Under the pieces are notes generated by a model. It was not told where the DNA came from and did not search any database. It saw only the letters and a list, made by a program, of their open reading frames with translations. 54,452 bases of DNA from the NCBI RefSeq assembly GCF_002204745.1, contig NZ_NIRR01000028.1:1-54452 (forward strand). Reading direction: 5' to 3'. Shown here one piece after another: positions 7,933-16,254 of the stretch. This DNA comes from Hymenobacter amundsenii. GTDB taxonomy: Bacteria > Bacteroidota > Bacteroidia > Cytophagales > Hymenobacteraceae. Within the stretch, counting starts at the first letter, position 1; each line of letters begins with the position of its first letter. Position numbers and translations under genes: made by a program.

Positions 7933-9630
7933 TTACAGCTTCACGAAGCGTACCAAGCGCTGCTCGCGGCCGTTGCTGACGAGGCAGGTAAATACGCCCG
8001 GGCGCAGATCCGCCGCATCCAGCCGCACGGTACCGGCCGCCGTGGCCGCTATCCGCTGTTGAGCCACCAGGGCCCCGCGGGCGTTAAACATGCGCACTTC
8101 CAGCGGCGCGGCGCGGAAACCCGCGTCTAGCTGCAAATACAGGTTGTCGGCGCCCTGAATTGGGTTAGGGTACACGAAAAAATCGGGGCGGCTCAGCGGC
8201 GCACGGGTGGCCAGCGGAGCCCCGGGGTTAGCCAGGTTGTAGGCCCGGGCGAAGTTGGGTATCCCATAACCCAGGTCGTTGTTAGGGTTGGTGCTCAGCG
8301 AGCCGGAGCGTTCCAGCAAACTGATAACCTGCTGGGCCGTGAGGCGGGGGTTGGCCTGCCAGAAGCCCGCCACCAGCCCCGCCACCACCGGGCACGAGTA
8401 GGAAGTGCCATTGCCCCGAGTAATGGCCCCACCGGCCGTAACGATGGCCGTGGCCACGCCCATGGCCGACACGTTGGGCTTGAGCCGGCCATCGGCCGTG
8501 GGGCCGCGGGAGCTGAAGCCGGCCACAAAGGCCAGAGAATCGGCCGCGCCCACCGTCATGATGGAGTCGGCATCGGCCGGAGCCACGATGTAGCGCCAGT
8601 TGCTGTTGCCCTCGTTGCCGGCCGAGTTCACTACTACCATGCCCACCCGGGCGGCCACCGTGGCAGCACGGGTCGAAATAGCCGTGCGCCCGTTCATATC
8701 GGCGTAGGAATAGCTGGCCGAGGGCGCGTCGAAGGTATTGTAGCCCAGCGAGGAGCTGATAATGTCCACCCCGGCCGAGTCGGCGTACTCGGCCGCCACC
8801 AGCCAGTTGGCTTCCTCTACCGGGTGTTCGGAGGGTTGATCTTCGGTGATGAAGAGGCGAAATGCGGCCTTGGGGGCCGTGCCCTGGTAGCGGTCCGGCT
8901 CGTCGCCCCCGATAATGCCCAGACAGTTGGTGCCGTGGCTGTCGCGCTGGAACACATCGGTGCTCTTCTCGACCACGTTGAACGTGTTGAGCAACCGGCC
9001 ATCCTGGCGCAGTGAGGCAAACACGGAAGCCGTATTCACGCCCGGGAAGCCGGCGTCGAAGACGGCAATCTGCATGCCTTCGCCCCGGAAACCGGCGTCG
9101 TGCATTTGCACCGCGCCCACCTGCTGGGCCTGGGCGTAGGCTTTGCCGTACTGGCTGCGGGTGCCGGCCACTTGGTCGGCGGCGGCGGGCAACTCCGTTT
9201 TGGGTTGGGTGGCAGTGCCAAGCTGGGCGCGGTTGAGCGTCTGGGCCGAGCGCACGAAGGGCAGCGCCTGCACTTTAAGCAGCGTGGCCGAGTCGCAGGC
9301 TACGATGGCGGCATTGAACCACCGCGAGCTGTACCAGTACTGCACCCCGGCCACGGCCTTCACCTGCTGCACGTAGGCCGGGCTAACCGGCAAGTCGCGG
9401 GGCAACACGGCAATCTGCTGGCGCTGCCGCCGCTGCAAGGCCCGCCCCGACAGGAAGGCATCGGGCTGCGCAACGCTGAACGGCGTGCCGGCCTTATCCT
9501 TGAAATAAACCAAGTGCTTGCGCACAGTGGCCGTCGTAGCCGATGGATGGCCGGGGCCCGCACCGGCGGCAGCCGGCAGAGCTAGCAGCGCACTAAGTCC
9601 GGCGGTAAGAAAACAGCGAAAAGCAGTCAT
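7933..9630 (-). CDS. Secreted S8 (subtilisin-like) serine protease with T9SS sorting domain
   Basis: Exported peptidase of 565 residues from ATG 9630. An N-terminal signal peptide (FLTAGLSALLALPAAAGAG) precedes a propeptide-like region (about 30-150) and the subtilase fold. The triad is visible as Asp in IAVFDAGFPG, His in DSHGTNCLG and Ser in GNGTSYSCPVVAG, with the oxyanion Asn in VVNSAGNEGN. The last 80 residues form a T9SS type-A C-terminal sorting domain (FFVYPNP ... GVFTCLVSNG ... RFVKL), predicting export through the Por/Spr machinery and cell-surface attachment or release. The upstream in-frame extension to 9669 would bury the signal peptide. Confidence 0.93.
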   Translation of the reverse strand: MTAFRCFLTAGLSALLALPAAAGAGPGHPSATTATVRKHLVYFKDKAGTPFSVAQPDAFLSGRALQRRQRQQIAVLPRDLPVSPAYVQQVKAVAGVQYWYSSRWFNAAIVACDSATLLKVQALPFVRSAQTLNRAQLGTATQPKTELPAAADQVAGTRSQYGKAYAQAQQVGAVQMHDAGFRGEGMQIAVFDAGFPGVNTASVFASLRQDGRLLNTFNVVEKSTDVFQRDSHGTNCLGIIGGDEPDRYQGTAPKAAFRLFITEDQPSEHPVEEANWLVAAEYADSAGVDIISSSLGYNTFDAPSASYSYADMNGRTAISTRAATVAARVGMVVVNSAGNEGNSNWRYIVAPADADSIMTVGAADSLAFVAGFSSRGPTADGRLKPNVSAMGVATAIVTAGGAITRGNGTSYSCPVVAGLVAGFWQANPRLTAQQVISLLERSGSLSTNPNNDLGYGIPNFARAYNLANPGAPLATRAPLSRPDFFVYPNPIQGADNLYLQLDAGFRAAPLEVRMFNARGALVAQQRIAATAAGTVRLDAADLRPGVFTCLVSNGREQRLVRFVKL

Positions 9631-9700
9631 TGGTGAGAAGGCAAAATTGGGAGAGCGGAAGATACGCACAGAAGCCGACAGAACGGATGAGGCAGCGCCG

Positions 9701-9748
9701 GAGCGCCAAGAGGGCCGGCAGCGTACGCTACCAGCCCTCTTGGCGCTC
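9701..9748 (-). terminator. Hairpin terminator after the lipoprotein gene
   Basis: Perfect 15-base stem: GAGCGCCAAGAGGGC at 9701-9715 pairs with 9734-9748, with an 18-base loop that itself contains the palindrome AGCGTACGCT. It lies 14 bases past the lipoprotein stop on the minus strand and before the protease start. No clear U-tract. Confidence 0.6.
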
Positions 9749-9761
9749 CTGATACAGGGTT

Positions 9762-10523
9762 CTATTTCCCGCTTTCAATCAGCACCTCGCTACGCGATTG
9801 GCCGATACGCCGGAAAAAGGGCAGCCGGCAGCCGGCAGCGCCCGAGCAGTCGTTGTCGAAGCGGCGGCTGACGCGGTACACCGGACCCACACCGGCCGCG
9901 AAGGTGGTGCGCTGGGTGGCAATATAGGCCGCGTTCACCGAGTTGAGGCTGTTGTTGAAGTCGTTGGCCGTCGTGACGGTATTCTCGTAGCGGTAGGTTT
10001 TGCCGTCGCGCACGATGCTGAAGGGTTGATCTACCTGCTGGTAAAAGCGCGTTACGGCCCGCACCGAGTCCAGACCGTTGAAGGCGTTGAAGCTCCAGCT
10101 CTTACCCTCTTTGGCCGGCTGCACCAGCACGACGGTGCGGCGGTTGTTGAATTGCTCGGTCACGCTGAGCGGGGCTACCGTCACGGTGAGCACCGAATCG
10201 ACCCGCCAGGCGTCGGCGGCCTTGGCCCGACGCGACCGAACTACCTGGTACACCTGTTGGCCGGTGGCGTCGGTGGTGGGTTCGCCCGCCACCTGCTCGC
10301 GAAACTGGAAGCGGCTGGCCGTGGGCACGTCGTTGCGCCAGGTGGTGTCGGCCACATCGTAGATGCGGTAACTATTCGCCGCCAGCGGGTAATAGTCGGG
10401 CAGCGGGGCCGGTGTTTCGGTGGTGTTCTGGCAACCGGCCAGGCCGGCCAGTAGCAACCCCGTAGCGCATATAGCGCGCGTGGTGCGGGCTAGGCCAGCG
10501 CAGGAGTATCGTATGTTCATCAT
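9762..10523 (-). CDS. Predicted lipoprotein, unknown function
   Basis: A 253-residue (or 252, second Met) exported protein. The N-terminus has a hydrophobic stretch ending in the lipobox LAGC near residue 31, so signal peptidase II should produce a lipidated protein in the cell envelope. The mature part begins NTTETPAPLPDYYPLAANSYRIYDV and is rich in beta-strand pattern with no catalytic motif I recognise; two further Cys near the end (DNDCSGAAGCRL) could form a disulfide. The gene lies between mnmA and the T9SS protease on the same strand, each separated by a hairpin, so it is probably its own unit. Confidence 0.82.
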   Translation of the reverse strand: MMNIRYSCAGLARTTRAICATGLLLAGLAGCQNTTETPAPLPDYYPLAANSYRIYDVADTTWRNDVPTASRFQFREQVAGEPTTDATGQQVYQVVRSRRAKAADAWRVDSVLTVTVAPLSVTEQFNNRRTVVLVQPAKEGKSWSFNAFNGLDSVRAVTRFYQQVDQPFSIVRDGKTYRYENTVTTANDFNNSLNSVNAAYIATQRTTFAAGVGPVYRVSRRFDNDCSGAAGCRLPFFRRIGQSRSEVLIESGK

Positions 10524-10568
10524 AGCAGGTAAAACGAATAATCAGCTTAACGCTTAAAGAAGAAAAGT

Positions 10569-10601
10569 AGCCGTTGCCGGACCCAACGCCCCGCAACGGC
10601 T
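10569..10601 (-). terminator. Terminator after mnmA
   Basis: AGCCGTTGC (10569-10577) pairs with GCAACGGCT (10593-10601), 15-base loop. On the minus strand it begins 6 bases after the mnmA stop and is followed by a T-rich run (ACTTTTCTTCTTT), as in an intrinsic terminator. Confidence 0.7.
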
Positions 10602-10607
10602 GCTTAC

Positions 10608-11750
10608 CTACGCAGACAGCTCGGCCAGCGGTTCGGGGATTTCCCCGATGGTGTGGCGCTCAATCCAGCCGCCCCCGATTACGTCCTGCCCGTCGTAGAA
10701 CACGGCGGCCTGGCCGGGCGTTACGGCGTGCACGGCTTCCTCGAAGTACACGTATATTTTATCGCCCAACTGCTCCAGGAAAGCCGGGGAGCCGTCGTGG
10801 TTGTAGCGGATTTTGGTGGTACTCGGCACCAAACCGCGTCCTTCCAAAGAGGCGAATTTGCCCATATTCAGCTTGCCCACCACCGTGCGGGTGCTGGCCA
10901 GGTCGTCGAAATTGCCCAGCGTTACGCGGTTGGTTTCCGGGTCGATGGCCGTTACGTAGGCCGGGAAGCCCAAGGCCACGCCCAGGCCCTTACGCTGCCC
11001 TATCGTGTAAAACGGATACCCCTCGTGCTTGCCGATGACCGTGCCATCGCGTAGCACGAACTCGCCGCCGGCCACGCGCGCCTCCAGGCCCGGCACCCGC
11101 CGCCGCAGGAAACCGCGGTAATCGTTGTCGGGGATGAAGCAGATTTCGTAGCTCTCGGGTTTGTTCACCAGCTCGGTGAAGCCCCGCTCGCGAGCGAAGT
11201 CGTAGATGGCCGTTTTGCGCAACTCGCCCAATGGGAACAGCGTGCGGGCCAGGCTCTCCTGGCTCACGCCCCAGAGCGCGTAGCTCTGGTCCTTGTTGTC
11301 ATCGATGCCCTTGCTGATAATGTAACGGCCGTCTTCGTGGCGCACCTGGGCGTAGTGGCCGGTGGCGATGAACTCGCAGCCCAGCTGGTCGGCCCGGCGC
11401 AGCAGGGCATCCCACTTGATGTGGGTGTTGCAGAGCACGCAGGGGTTGGGCGTGCGCCCGGCCAGGTATTCCTCGGTGAAATTGCTGATGACAAAGTCGC
11501 CGAATTCTTCGCGAATATCGATGATATAATGCGGGAAGCCCAGGTCCACGGCAATCTGGCGGGCGTCGTTGATGCTATCGAGCGAGCAGCAGCCGGTTTC
11601 TTTTTTAGAGCCACCCGCCGAAGCGTAATCCCAGGTTTTCATGGTCATGCCGACCACCTCATACCCTTGCTCGTGCAGCATCACGGCTGCCACCGAGCTG
11701 TCGATGCCGCCGCTCATGGCTACCAGCACCCGTCCTTTCGTTGTGTTCAT
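10608..11750 (-). CDS. mnmA: tRNA-specific 2-thiouridylase MnmA
   Basis: Catalyses ATP-dependent 2-thiolation of U34 in tRNA-Lys, -Glu and -Gln using sulfur relayed from a cysteine desulfurase; cytoplasmic. The 380 residues match the family length. The PP-loop ATPase motif SGGIDSS lies at residues 13-19. The two catalytic cysteines are visible in TPNPCVLCN and ESYEICFIPD, and the tRNA-contacting KDQSYALWGV is present. The N-terminal insertion with a CC pair (ETGCCSLDSINDA) is usual for Bacteroidota versions. It is divergent from the TrpF-like gene, with a TATCTTTG -7 box at 11805-11798 on its strand. Confidence 0.96.
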   Translation of the reverse strand: MNTTKGRVLVAMSGGIDSSVAAVMLHEQGYEVVGMTMKTWDYASAGGSKKETGCCSLDSINDARQIAVDLGFPHYIIDIREEFGDFVISNFTEEYLAGRTPNPCVLCNTHIKWDALLRRADQLGCEFIATGHYAQVRHEDGRYIISKGIDDNKDQSYALWGVSQESLARTLFPLGELRKTAIYDFARERGFTELVNKPESYEICFIPDNDYRGFLRRRVPGLEARVAGGEFVLRDGTVIGKHEGYPFYTIGQRKGLGVALGFPAYVTAIDPETNRVTLGNFDDLASTRTVVGKLNMGKFASLEGRGLVPSTTKIRYNHDGSPAFLEQLGDKIYVYFEEAVHAVTPGQAAVFYDGQDVIGGGWIERHTIGEIPEPLAELSA

Positions 11751-11793
11751 ATGTGTTGCAATTGCGCCCGGAGCGTGAAAGGTTCCGGCCGAA

Positions 11794-11919
11794 GCGGCAA
11801 AGATACGCTTTCGGTGAATGAGTGACTCGGTAAATGAGGGAACCGGATACCGGCAAGTTTAGGATGAGCGTATCTTTGCCGCTTATCCGGTTCCCTCATT
11901 CACCGAGTCACTCATTCAC
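11794..11919. promoter_or_regulatory. Divergent promoters mirrored in a double inverted repeat
   Basis: Two nested inverted repeats in the order A-B-A'-B'. A (11794-11808) and A' (11868-11882) are exact 15-base complements, and each holds TATCTTTG, the Bacteroidota -7 box: leftward to mnmA (11805-11798) and rightward to the TrpF-like gene (11871-11878). B (11814-11849) and B' (11884-11919) are 36-base complements with one mismatch, of GAATGAG type; B' would form the leader just before the ATG at 11922. I see no clear -33 TTTG at the usual spacing. Confidence 0.6.
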
Positions 11920-11921
11920 AA

Positions 11922-12542
11922 ATGGCCTTACTTGTTCCCGTGATGGTGCGCGGCATCAATAACCTTTCCGACGCCCGCTACTGCGCCGGCATGGGCGCCG
12001 ATTCGCTCACGTTCCGCCTAGATCCGGCTTTTGCCGACCACCTGACGCCCGCCGTGGTTAAAGAACTTAGCGGCTGGGTGTCGGGTGTGCAGCTGGTAGG
12101 CGAGTTCGACACGCTGCCCGTGGCCGACATCAACGCCCTCGTGTTGGAATGCGGCCTGCATGCCGTGTTGTTGCACCGCGCCCGCCCAGCTCAGGAGCTG
12201 GCTCAACTTACGGTCCCAGCCTTTTATCTCTTCGCCTGGGTGCTTGATATGCTACCCGAAGACGTCACCCGCCGCTTCGAGGATCTGGCCCCGCACTACC
12301 TGGGCTTCGTGCTGGCTTCTCCGCCCACTCCCCTGCCCAAGCCCGCCGAAATCAACCGTCTTACGGAACAGGCTCGTGCTTATCCGTTATGGCTGGGCGC
12401 AGGTTTTGCCCCAACCGCCCTGCGCGCCTACGTCGAGCAACTTCGCCCCGCCGGCATTGTGCTGGAAGGCGGCGACGAAATCAAGCCCGGCCTGCGCGAC
12501 TTCGACGAAATGGAAGCCGTATTCGAGCAGCTGGAGGAATAG
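11922..12542 (+). CDS. TrpF-like (beta/alpha)8 barrel protein lacking the catalytic Cys
   Basis: A 206-residue protein resembling phosphoribosylanthranilate isomerase. The start VMVRGINNLSDARYCAGMGADSLTF follows the TrpF pattern K-x-C-G-I-T-x2-x-D-A-x3-G-A-D-x2-G-F, and the end IVLEGGDEIKPGLRDFDEM follows the VDVSSGVE-x-x-PG-x-KD pattern, including the phosphate-binding PG. The catalytic Cys of KxCGI is Arg here, and the general-acid Asp before the GGTG loop is not recognisable. It therefore probably does not catalyse the tryptophan-pathway step and may be a repurposed phosphate-binding barrel. No other trp gene is nearby; it sits between mnmA (divergent) and trmB (convergent). Confidence 0.75.
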   Translation: MALLVPVMVRGINNLSDARYCAGMGADSLTFRLDPAFADHLTPAVVKELSGWVSGVQLVGEFDTLPVADINALVLECGLHAVLLHRARPAQELAQLTVPAFYLFAWVLDMLPEDVTRRFEDLAPHYLGFVLASPPTPLPKPAEINRLTEQARAYPLWLGAGFAPTALRAYVEQLRPAGIVLEGGDEIKPGLRDFDEMEAVFEQLEE

Positions 12543-12548
12543 GTGAAC

Positions 12549-12595
12549 TAATCAGAACGTCATGCTGAGCTTGCCGAAGCATCTCGTTCTGATTA
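12549..12595. repeat. GTCATGCTGAGC element, short copy 2, between convergent genes
   Basis: Outer stem TAATCAGAACG (12549-12559) pairs exactly with 12585-12595. The 25-base interior (TCATGCTGAGCTTG...AAGCATCT) is a shortened form of the element at 6363-6454, with ATGCT/AGCAT pairing inside. It sits between the TrpF-like gene and trmB stops, so it is probably a two-way terminator. Confidence 0.65.
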
Positions 12596-12625
12596 ATTCC
12601 GGGTGCTTTCCAAACGGCTTCATTA

Positions 12626-13288
12626 TCAGCTCAGCTGGAACTGCAGATACTTGATGGGCACGCCTAATTCGCGGTATTTTCGCTCGAAGGTAGTCTGGAT
12701 GTCTTCGGCGTGGGGCAGCAGCTCGGGCGTGGCGTAGAGGTCTTTAGTGTGGGCCAGCACGGTGGCACCGGGGCGCTGCTGCACCGTTTCGAGGGAGTAA
12801 TCGAACAGGTCCTCGTTGTCGGTTTTGAGGTGGAGCCGGCCGCCGGGGCGCAGCACCTGCTGGTAGAGGTCGAGGAAGCGCGGGTACGTGAGGCGGCGCT
12901 TGATGTCTCGGTCGCGGGGGCGCGGGTCGGGGAAGGTAATCCAGATTTCGTGCAACTCGCCAGGGCCGAAATGCTCGGCCAGCTCGTGGGCCTTGGTGCG
13001 GAGCCAGCCCACGTTGGTCAGGCCCATTTCCAGGGCCCGGCTGCTACCCTTCCAGATTCGGTCGCCCTTGATGTCGAGGCCCAGAAAGTTGCGGTCGGGG
13101 TAACGCTGGGCCAGGCCCACGGTGTACTCGCCCTTGCCGCAGCCCACTTCGAGCGTTATGGGGTGCTGGTTTTCGAAAAAATCGACGTGCCAGCGGCCGC
13201 GTAATTGCTGGTAGGTATCCTTGCCGGGCTCCACGATAGAGGCCTGCTCGGCGTTGGCGGCAAAGCGCCGTTGTTTACTTCTGCTCAC
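12626..13288 (-). CDS. trmB: tRNA (guanine-N7-)-methyltransferase
   Basis: SAM-dependent enzyme that methylates N7 of G46 in the variable loop of tRNA; cytoplasmic. The 220-residue protein has the class I SAM site ITLEVGCGKGEYTVGLAQ near residue 45, the FLGLDIKGDRIWKG strand, and the family signature WITFPDPRPRDRDIKRRLTYP near residue 120. The frame starts at GTG 13288; no ATG is available before the conserved part. The G-poor leader before the start belongs to the mirrored-spacer set. It is the last gene of the minus-strand series that follows folC. Confidence 0.95.
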   Translation of the reverse strand: MSRSKQRRFAANAEQASIVEPGKDTYQQLRGRWHVDFFENQHPITLEVGCGKGEYTVGLAQRYPDRNFLGLDIKGDRIWKGSSRALEMGLTNVGWLRTKAHELAEHFGPGELHEIWITFPDPRPRDRDIKRRLTYPRFLDLYQQVLRPGGRLHLKTDNEDLFDYSLETVQQRPGATVLAHTKDLYATPELLPHAEDIQTTFERKYRELGVPIKYLQFQLS

Positions 13289-13419
13289 TTGTCGGCTATT
13301 GGTCGGTGGTTATTAGTTTTTGGTTGCCGCTGAACGTGCCCGCTCAGTTTGCTTTGGTTGCGTTTGTGGGGCTGGCTTCACGGGCTAAAAGCCATAACCC
13401 AGCCACCCAAAACCAGTGC
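13289..13419. repeat. folC-trmB spacer with degenerate mirrored text
   Basis: The left end (GGCTATTGGTCGGTGGTTAT from 13292) and right end (GCCATAACCCAGCCACCC, near 13390-13415) are loosely complementary and made of the same G/T versus C/A text. Pairing is imperfect, with several mismatches. The layout matches the clearer spacers upstream in the operon: one arm at the upstream stop, the other at the next start. Confidence 0.4.
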
Positions 13420-14721
13420 CTACAGCTCTTCAATTTCGGCCACCACGAAGGTACTACCCCCGATGAACACGACATCCTCAGGGCCGGCGGCGGCGCGGGC
13501 GGCGGCCACGGCGGCTGGCACCGGGCCGTAGGGTTGGCCGCGCAGGCCCAAGGCGGTGGCCTGCCGGGCCAGCTCGGCGGCAGGCAATGCCCGCGGAATG
13601 GTGGCCTGGCAGAAATAGTAAGTGGCATCCTGGGGTAGCAGGGCCAGCATCTTGCTCACGTCTTTGTCTTGCACCACGCCCAGCACGAAGTGCAGCTGCT
13701 GCTTCGGCAAACGGGCCAGTTGGTCCACGATAAACCGGATGCCCGCCTCGTTGTGGCCCGTGTCGCAAATCATCAGCGGCCGGCGGCCCAGAATGCTCCA
13801 GCGGCCCCGCAGGCCGGTCAGGCGCGTAACCTCGCGTAAGCCTGCGCGCAAGTGGGCTTCCGTAAGCACGAAGCCCTGGCGGCGCAACTCGGCCACCGTG
13901 GCCAGCACGCCAGGCAGGTTCAGGCGCTGGTAGTCGCCCACCAAGCCCAACTCCACCTCATCGAGCAGCACCGCGCCATCGTGCCAGAGGCGCAATAGTT
14001 GGCTGGCCTCGTCGGGGGCCGGCTCGCGCAGCAGCTCGGCGCGGTAGTGCTCGTCGGCGAAGAGCAGCGGGGCTCCCTCCTGCCGGGCCTTCTGGGTGAA
14101 CACGGCCGTTACTTCGGGTTGGGTCTGGCTGATGATGGCCGGGGTTCCAGGCTTGATGATGCCGGCTTTTTCGGCGGCAATCAGCGGCAACGTTTCGCCG
14201 AGCAGCGCCTGGTGGTCGAGGCTGATGTTGGTGATGAGCGAAACGAGCGGCTGCAGGATATTGGTGGAGTCGAGCCGCCCCCCAAGGCCCACTTCCACCA
14301 CGGCCACATCCACTTGCTGCTGGGCGAAATAGTCGAAAGCCAGGGCCACGCACATCTCGAAAAACGAGGCCTCTACTTCCGCGAACAACCCGCGCCACTG
14401 CGCCACCCACTCCACCAGAAACGCCGGCTCCAGCGGCTGCCCGTTCAGGCGAATCCGTTCGGTGAATTCCTTGAGGTGGGGCGAGGTATAAAGGCCGACC
14501 CGGTAGCCGGCCGCCTGCAGCACCGCCGCCACTAGGTGGCTGGAGCTGCCCTTGCCGTTGGTGCCGGCCACGTGCACGCTCCGAAACTGCCGCTCGGGGT
14601 GGCCGGTAGCGGCAGCCAGCGCCTCGGTGCGCTGCAGGCCCGGCTTGTAGCCCGCCGCCCCCACCCGCTGGAACATGGGCAGCTGGGCGTACAGGAAGTC
14701 GAGGGTTTGCTGGTAGGTCAT
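13420..14721 (-). CDS. folC: Bifunctional folylpolyglutamate / dihydrofolate synthase
   Basis: Mur-ligase-type enzyme adding L-glutamate to dihydropteroate or to folates with ATP. The 433 residues match the family. The ATP-binding P-loop VAGTNGKGSSSH lies near residue 50, followed by the folate-binding stretch YTSPHLKEFTERIRLNG, then LGGRLDSTN and ITNISLDHQALLGETLPLIA with the ATP/Mg His-Asp. The C-terminal rossmann-like domain includes ICDTGHNEAGIRF and HFVLGVVQDKDV. It follows tonB on the minus strand, separated by a long hairpin spacer. Confidence 0.96.
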   Translation of the reverse strand: MTYQQTLDFLYAQLPMFQRVGAAGYKPGLQRTEALAAATGHPERQFRSVHVAGTNGKGSSSHLVAAVLQAAGYRVGLYTSPHLKEFTERIRLNGQPLEPAFLVEWVAQWRGLFAEVEASFFEMCVALAFDYFAQQQVDVAVVEVGLGGRLDSTNILQPLVSLITNISLDHQALLGETLPLIAAEKAGIIKPGTPAIISQTQPEVTAVFTQKARQEGAPLLFADEHYRAELLREPAPDEASQLLRLWHDGAVLLDEVELGLVGDYQRLNLPGVLATVAELRRQGFVLTEAHLRAGLREVTRLTGLRGRWSILGRRPLMICDTGHNEAGIRFIVDQLARLPKQQLHFVLGVVQDKDVSKMLALLPQDATYYFCQATIPRALPAAELARQATALGLRGQPYGPVPAAVAAARAAAGPEDVVFIGGSTFVVAEIEEL

Positions 14722-14728
14722 TTTATTT

Positions 14729-14847
14729 GAGCTGTTAGCTGAGAGCTACTAGCTGTTAGCTAACAGCTCAAACAGCGCAAGTAGCCGCTTAGGGCCAGAG
14801 TAAAGCAGAACGAAAGCCAACAGCTAGTGGCTCTCAACTAACAGCTC
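14729..14847. repeat. AGCTGTTAG-type hairpin spacer between tonB and folC
   Basis: Two 33-base arms, 14729-14761 (GAGCTGTTAGCTGAGAGCTA...) and 14815-14847, are complementary except at 3 positions; in the minus-strand mRNA two of these become G-U pairs, which fits selection on RNA pairing. The loop is 53 bases. The right arm lies 6 bases after the tonB stop, and the left arm 7 bases before the folC ATG. Confidence 0.75.
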
Positions 14848-14853
14848 AGAACC

Positions 14854-15732
14854 CTACCGTACCGTGAAGCGGAACGTGTAGAAGCCGGTGGCGCCCCCCT
14901 CGGCCGCGCTGGTGCGCCGGAACTCCACCTTCTCCAGCGCATCTCTACAAACCCGGTCCTGGGCCGGCGACACATTACCCGACACCTTGGTGATGGCCTC
15001 AATGTCGCCATCGGGGCTGATGCGGATCTTATACTTCACAAAGCCCGAGCTATTGTCGACGAGTGCGGGACGCGGCGTGTTAACGGCCGCCCAGCCGCTC
15101 ATTTCGAGGCCACCGCTGCCGGGGCTGCTGCCGCTGCCCCCGCTGCCGGGCTCGCCCGAGTAAGCTTTGCCGTCGTAGGTGCCGCGGGGGTCGCCCTTGT
15201 CGCCGACGGCACCCTTGTCGTCGCCATTGTTGTTACCGGTGGGCGCGTTGCTGGTGCCGTTCACACCGTTGCCGCCGCCGTCGGCGCGGTTGGCGCGGGG
15301 CGTGAACACGGCCCGCTGGTCTACCTTGGGGCGCACGGGCTCGGGTTTTACTTCCTCCCGGGGCGGAGCAGTTTTGGGCGTGGGCGGTACCGAAACCGGG
15401 CTTTCCTCGGCCTCGCTGGTTACTAGGCGCTGCTCGGTGGGCGGCGTAGGCGTGGCCTGGGCGGTGGGCTGAGGCGGCGTGGGGTCGGGCCGGGCAGCGG
15501 GCGGACGGCTGTCCTCGCGGTTCTTGGATTCGTTGGCCGGGGCCTGGCTCTGGATGTCGCCCGAACCCACTTCATCTACCCCGTAGTTGAGCTCTACGCC
15601 GTCGCCGCCCAACGTTTCCAGTGGTGGGTCGGGACCCTTGAAAACAGCGAAAAAGAACAGCACGGCCAGGGCCACGTGAAAAATCACGGTTCCAAGCAAG
15701 GCCTCGCGCCGGTGTTCTTCGCGGTATTCCAT
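14854..15732 (-). CDS. tonB: Energy transducer, TonB family
   Basis: Periplasm-spanning protein that passes proton-motive force from ExbB/ExbD to outer-membrane receptors. The 292 residues show a short cytoplasmic start (MEYREEHRREALLG), one membrane anchor (VIFHVALAVLFFFAVF, about 17-32), a long Pro/Glu/Thr-rich linker (about 60-130), a Gly/Asn/Asp-rich stretch (about 145-200), and a C-terminal TonB-like domain (FVKYKIRISPDGDIEAITKVSG ... FYTFRFTVR). The long glycine/asparagine linker is unusual. The gene follows exbB-exbD directly. Confidence 0.85.
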   Translation of the reverse strand: MEYREEHRREALLGTVIFHVALAVLFFFAVFKGPDPPLETLGGDGVELNYGVDEVGSGDIQSQAPANESKNREDSRPPAARPDPTPPQPTAQATPTPPTEQRLVTSEAEESPVSVPPTPKTAPPREEVKPEPVRPKVDQRAVFTPRANRADGGGNGVNGTSNAPTGNNNGDDKGAVGDKGDPRGTYDGKAYSGEPGSGGSGSSPGSGGLEMSGWAAVNTPRPALVDNSSGFVKYKIRISPDGDIEAITKVSGNVSPAQDRVCRDALEKVEFRRTSAAEGGATGFYTFRFTVR

Positions 15733-15847
15733 GGTTGGTTTTTAGTTTATGGTAAAGGGTTTTTGGCTTTTGGCTTTTGTTTTCCTGGCTTGACTGACTG
15801 TTTTTTCACAACGACCAACAACAAAAAACCAATCACCAAAAACCAAT
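15733..15847. repeat. TTGGTTTTT-type hairpin spacer between exbD and tonB
   Basis: The left part (GGTTGGTTTTTAGTTTATGG from 15733 on) and the right part (CCAACAACAAAAAACC then AATCACCAAAAACCAATC, about 15814-15847) are imperfectly complementary; the last 12 or so bases pair best. The right arm touches the exbD stop and the left arm touches the tonB ATG. Same geometry as the neighbouring spacers, with a different text. Confidence 0.6.
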
Positions 15848-16252
15848 CTATTTTCCCTGTTGGGCCTGGGTGGCCATTACCATTTTGATTTTGAGCCGGT
15901 TGCCAATTTCGAGGATATCGACCAGCTTCTGCACATTCAGCGAGGCATCGACGCGCAACACTGCTGTGGGGCTTTCCAGGCCCTGGATGCGGCGGGCCAG
16001 CTCGGGCTCCAGCTCGGTGGGCGTAATGGGGGTGCGGTCAAGGAAGTAGGTACCGGCCGCGTCTACCGAAATGGTGATGGGCTGCTTCATGGCCTGCTTA
16101 CCCGAGCGGGCATTGGGCAGCATGAGCTTAATCACGTTCGGGTTCACCATCGTCGACACAATCAGGAAGAACAGCATCAGAAAGAACATGATGTCGTTCA
16201 TCGAGCTGGTCTCGACGTGGGAAGATATTTTACGGCGCCGGCTGAGATTCAT
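15848..16252 (-). CDS. exbD: Biopolymer transporter ExbD/TolR
   Basis: Inner-membrane partner of ExbB in the proton-driven motor that energises TonB. The 134 residues begin at ATG 16252 (MNLSRRRKISSHVETSSMND), have one transmembrane helix carrying the essential Asp just before it (SMNDIMFFLMLFFLIVSTMV), and a periplasmic ExbD/TolR domain (ITISVDAAGTYFLDRTPIT ... RVDASLNVQKLVDILE). The frame is open upstream to 16330, but that part only translates the spacer repeat (IHRVTHSLIHR). Third gene of the exb-ton set. Confidence 0.94.
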   Translation of the reverse strand: MNLSRRRKISSHVETSSMNDIMFFLMLFFLIVSTMVNPNVIKLMLPNARSGKQAMKQPITISVDAAGTYFLDRTPITPTELEPELARRIQGLESPTAVLRVDASLNVQKLVDILEIGNRLKIKMVMATQAQQGK

Positions 16253-16254
16253 GC

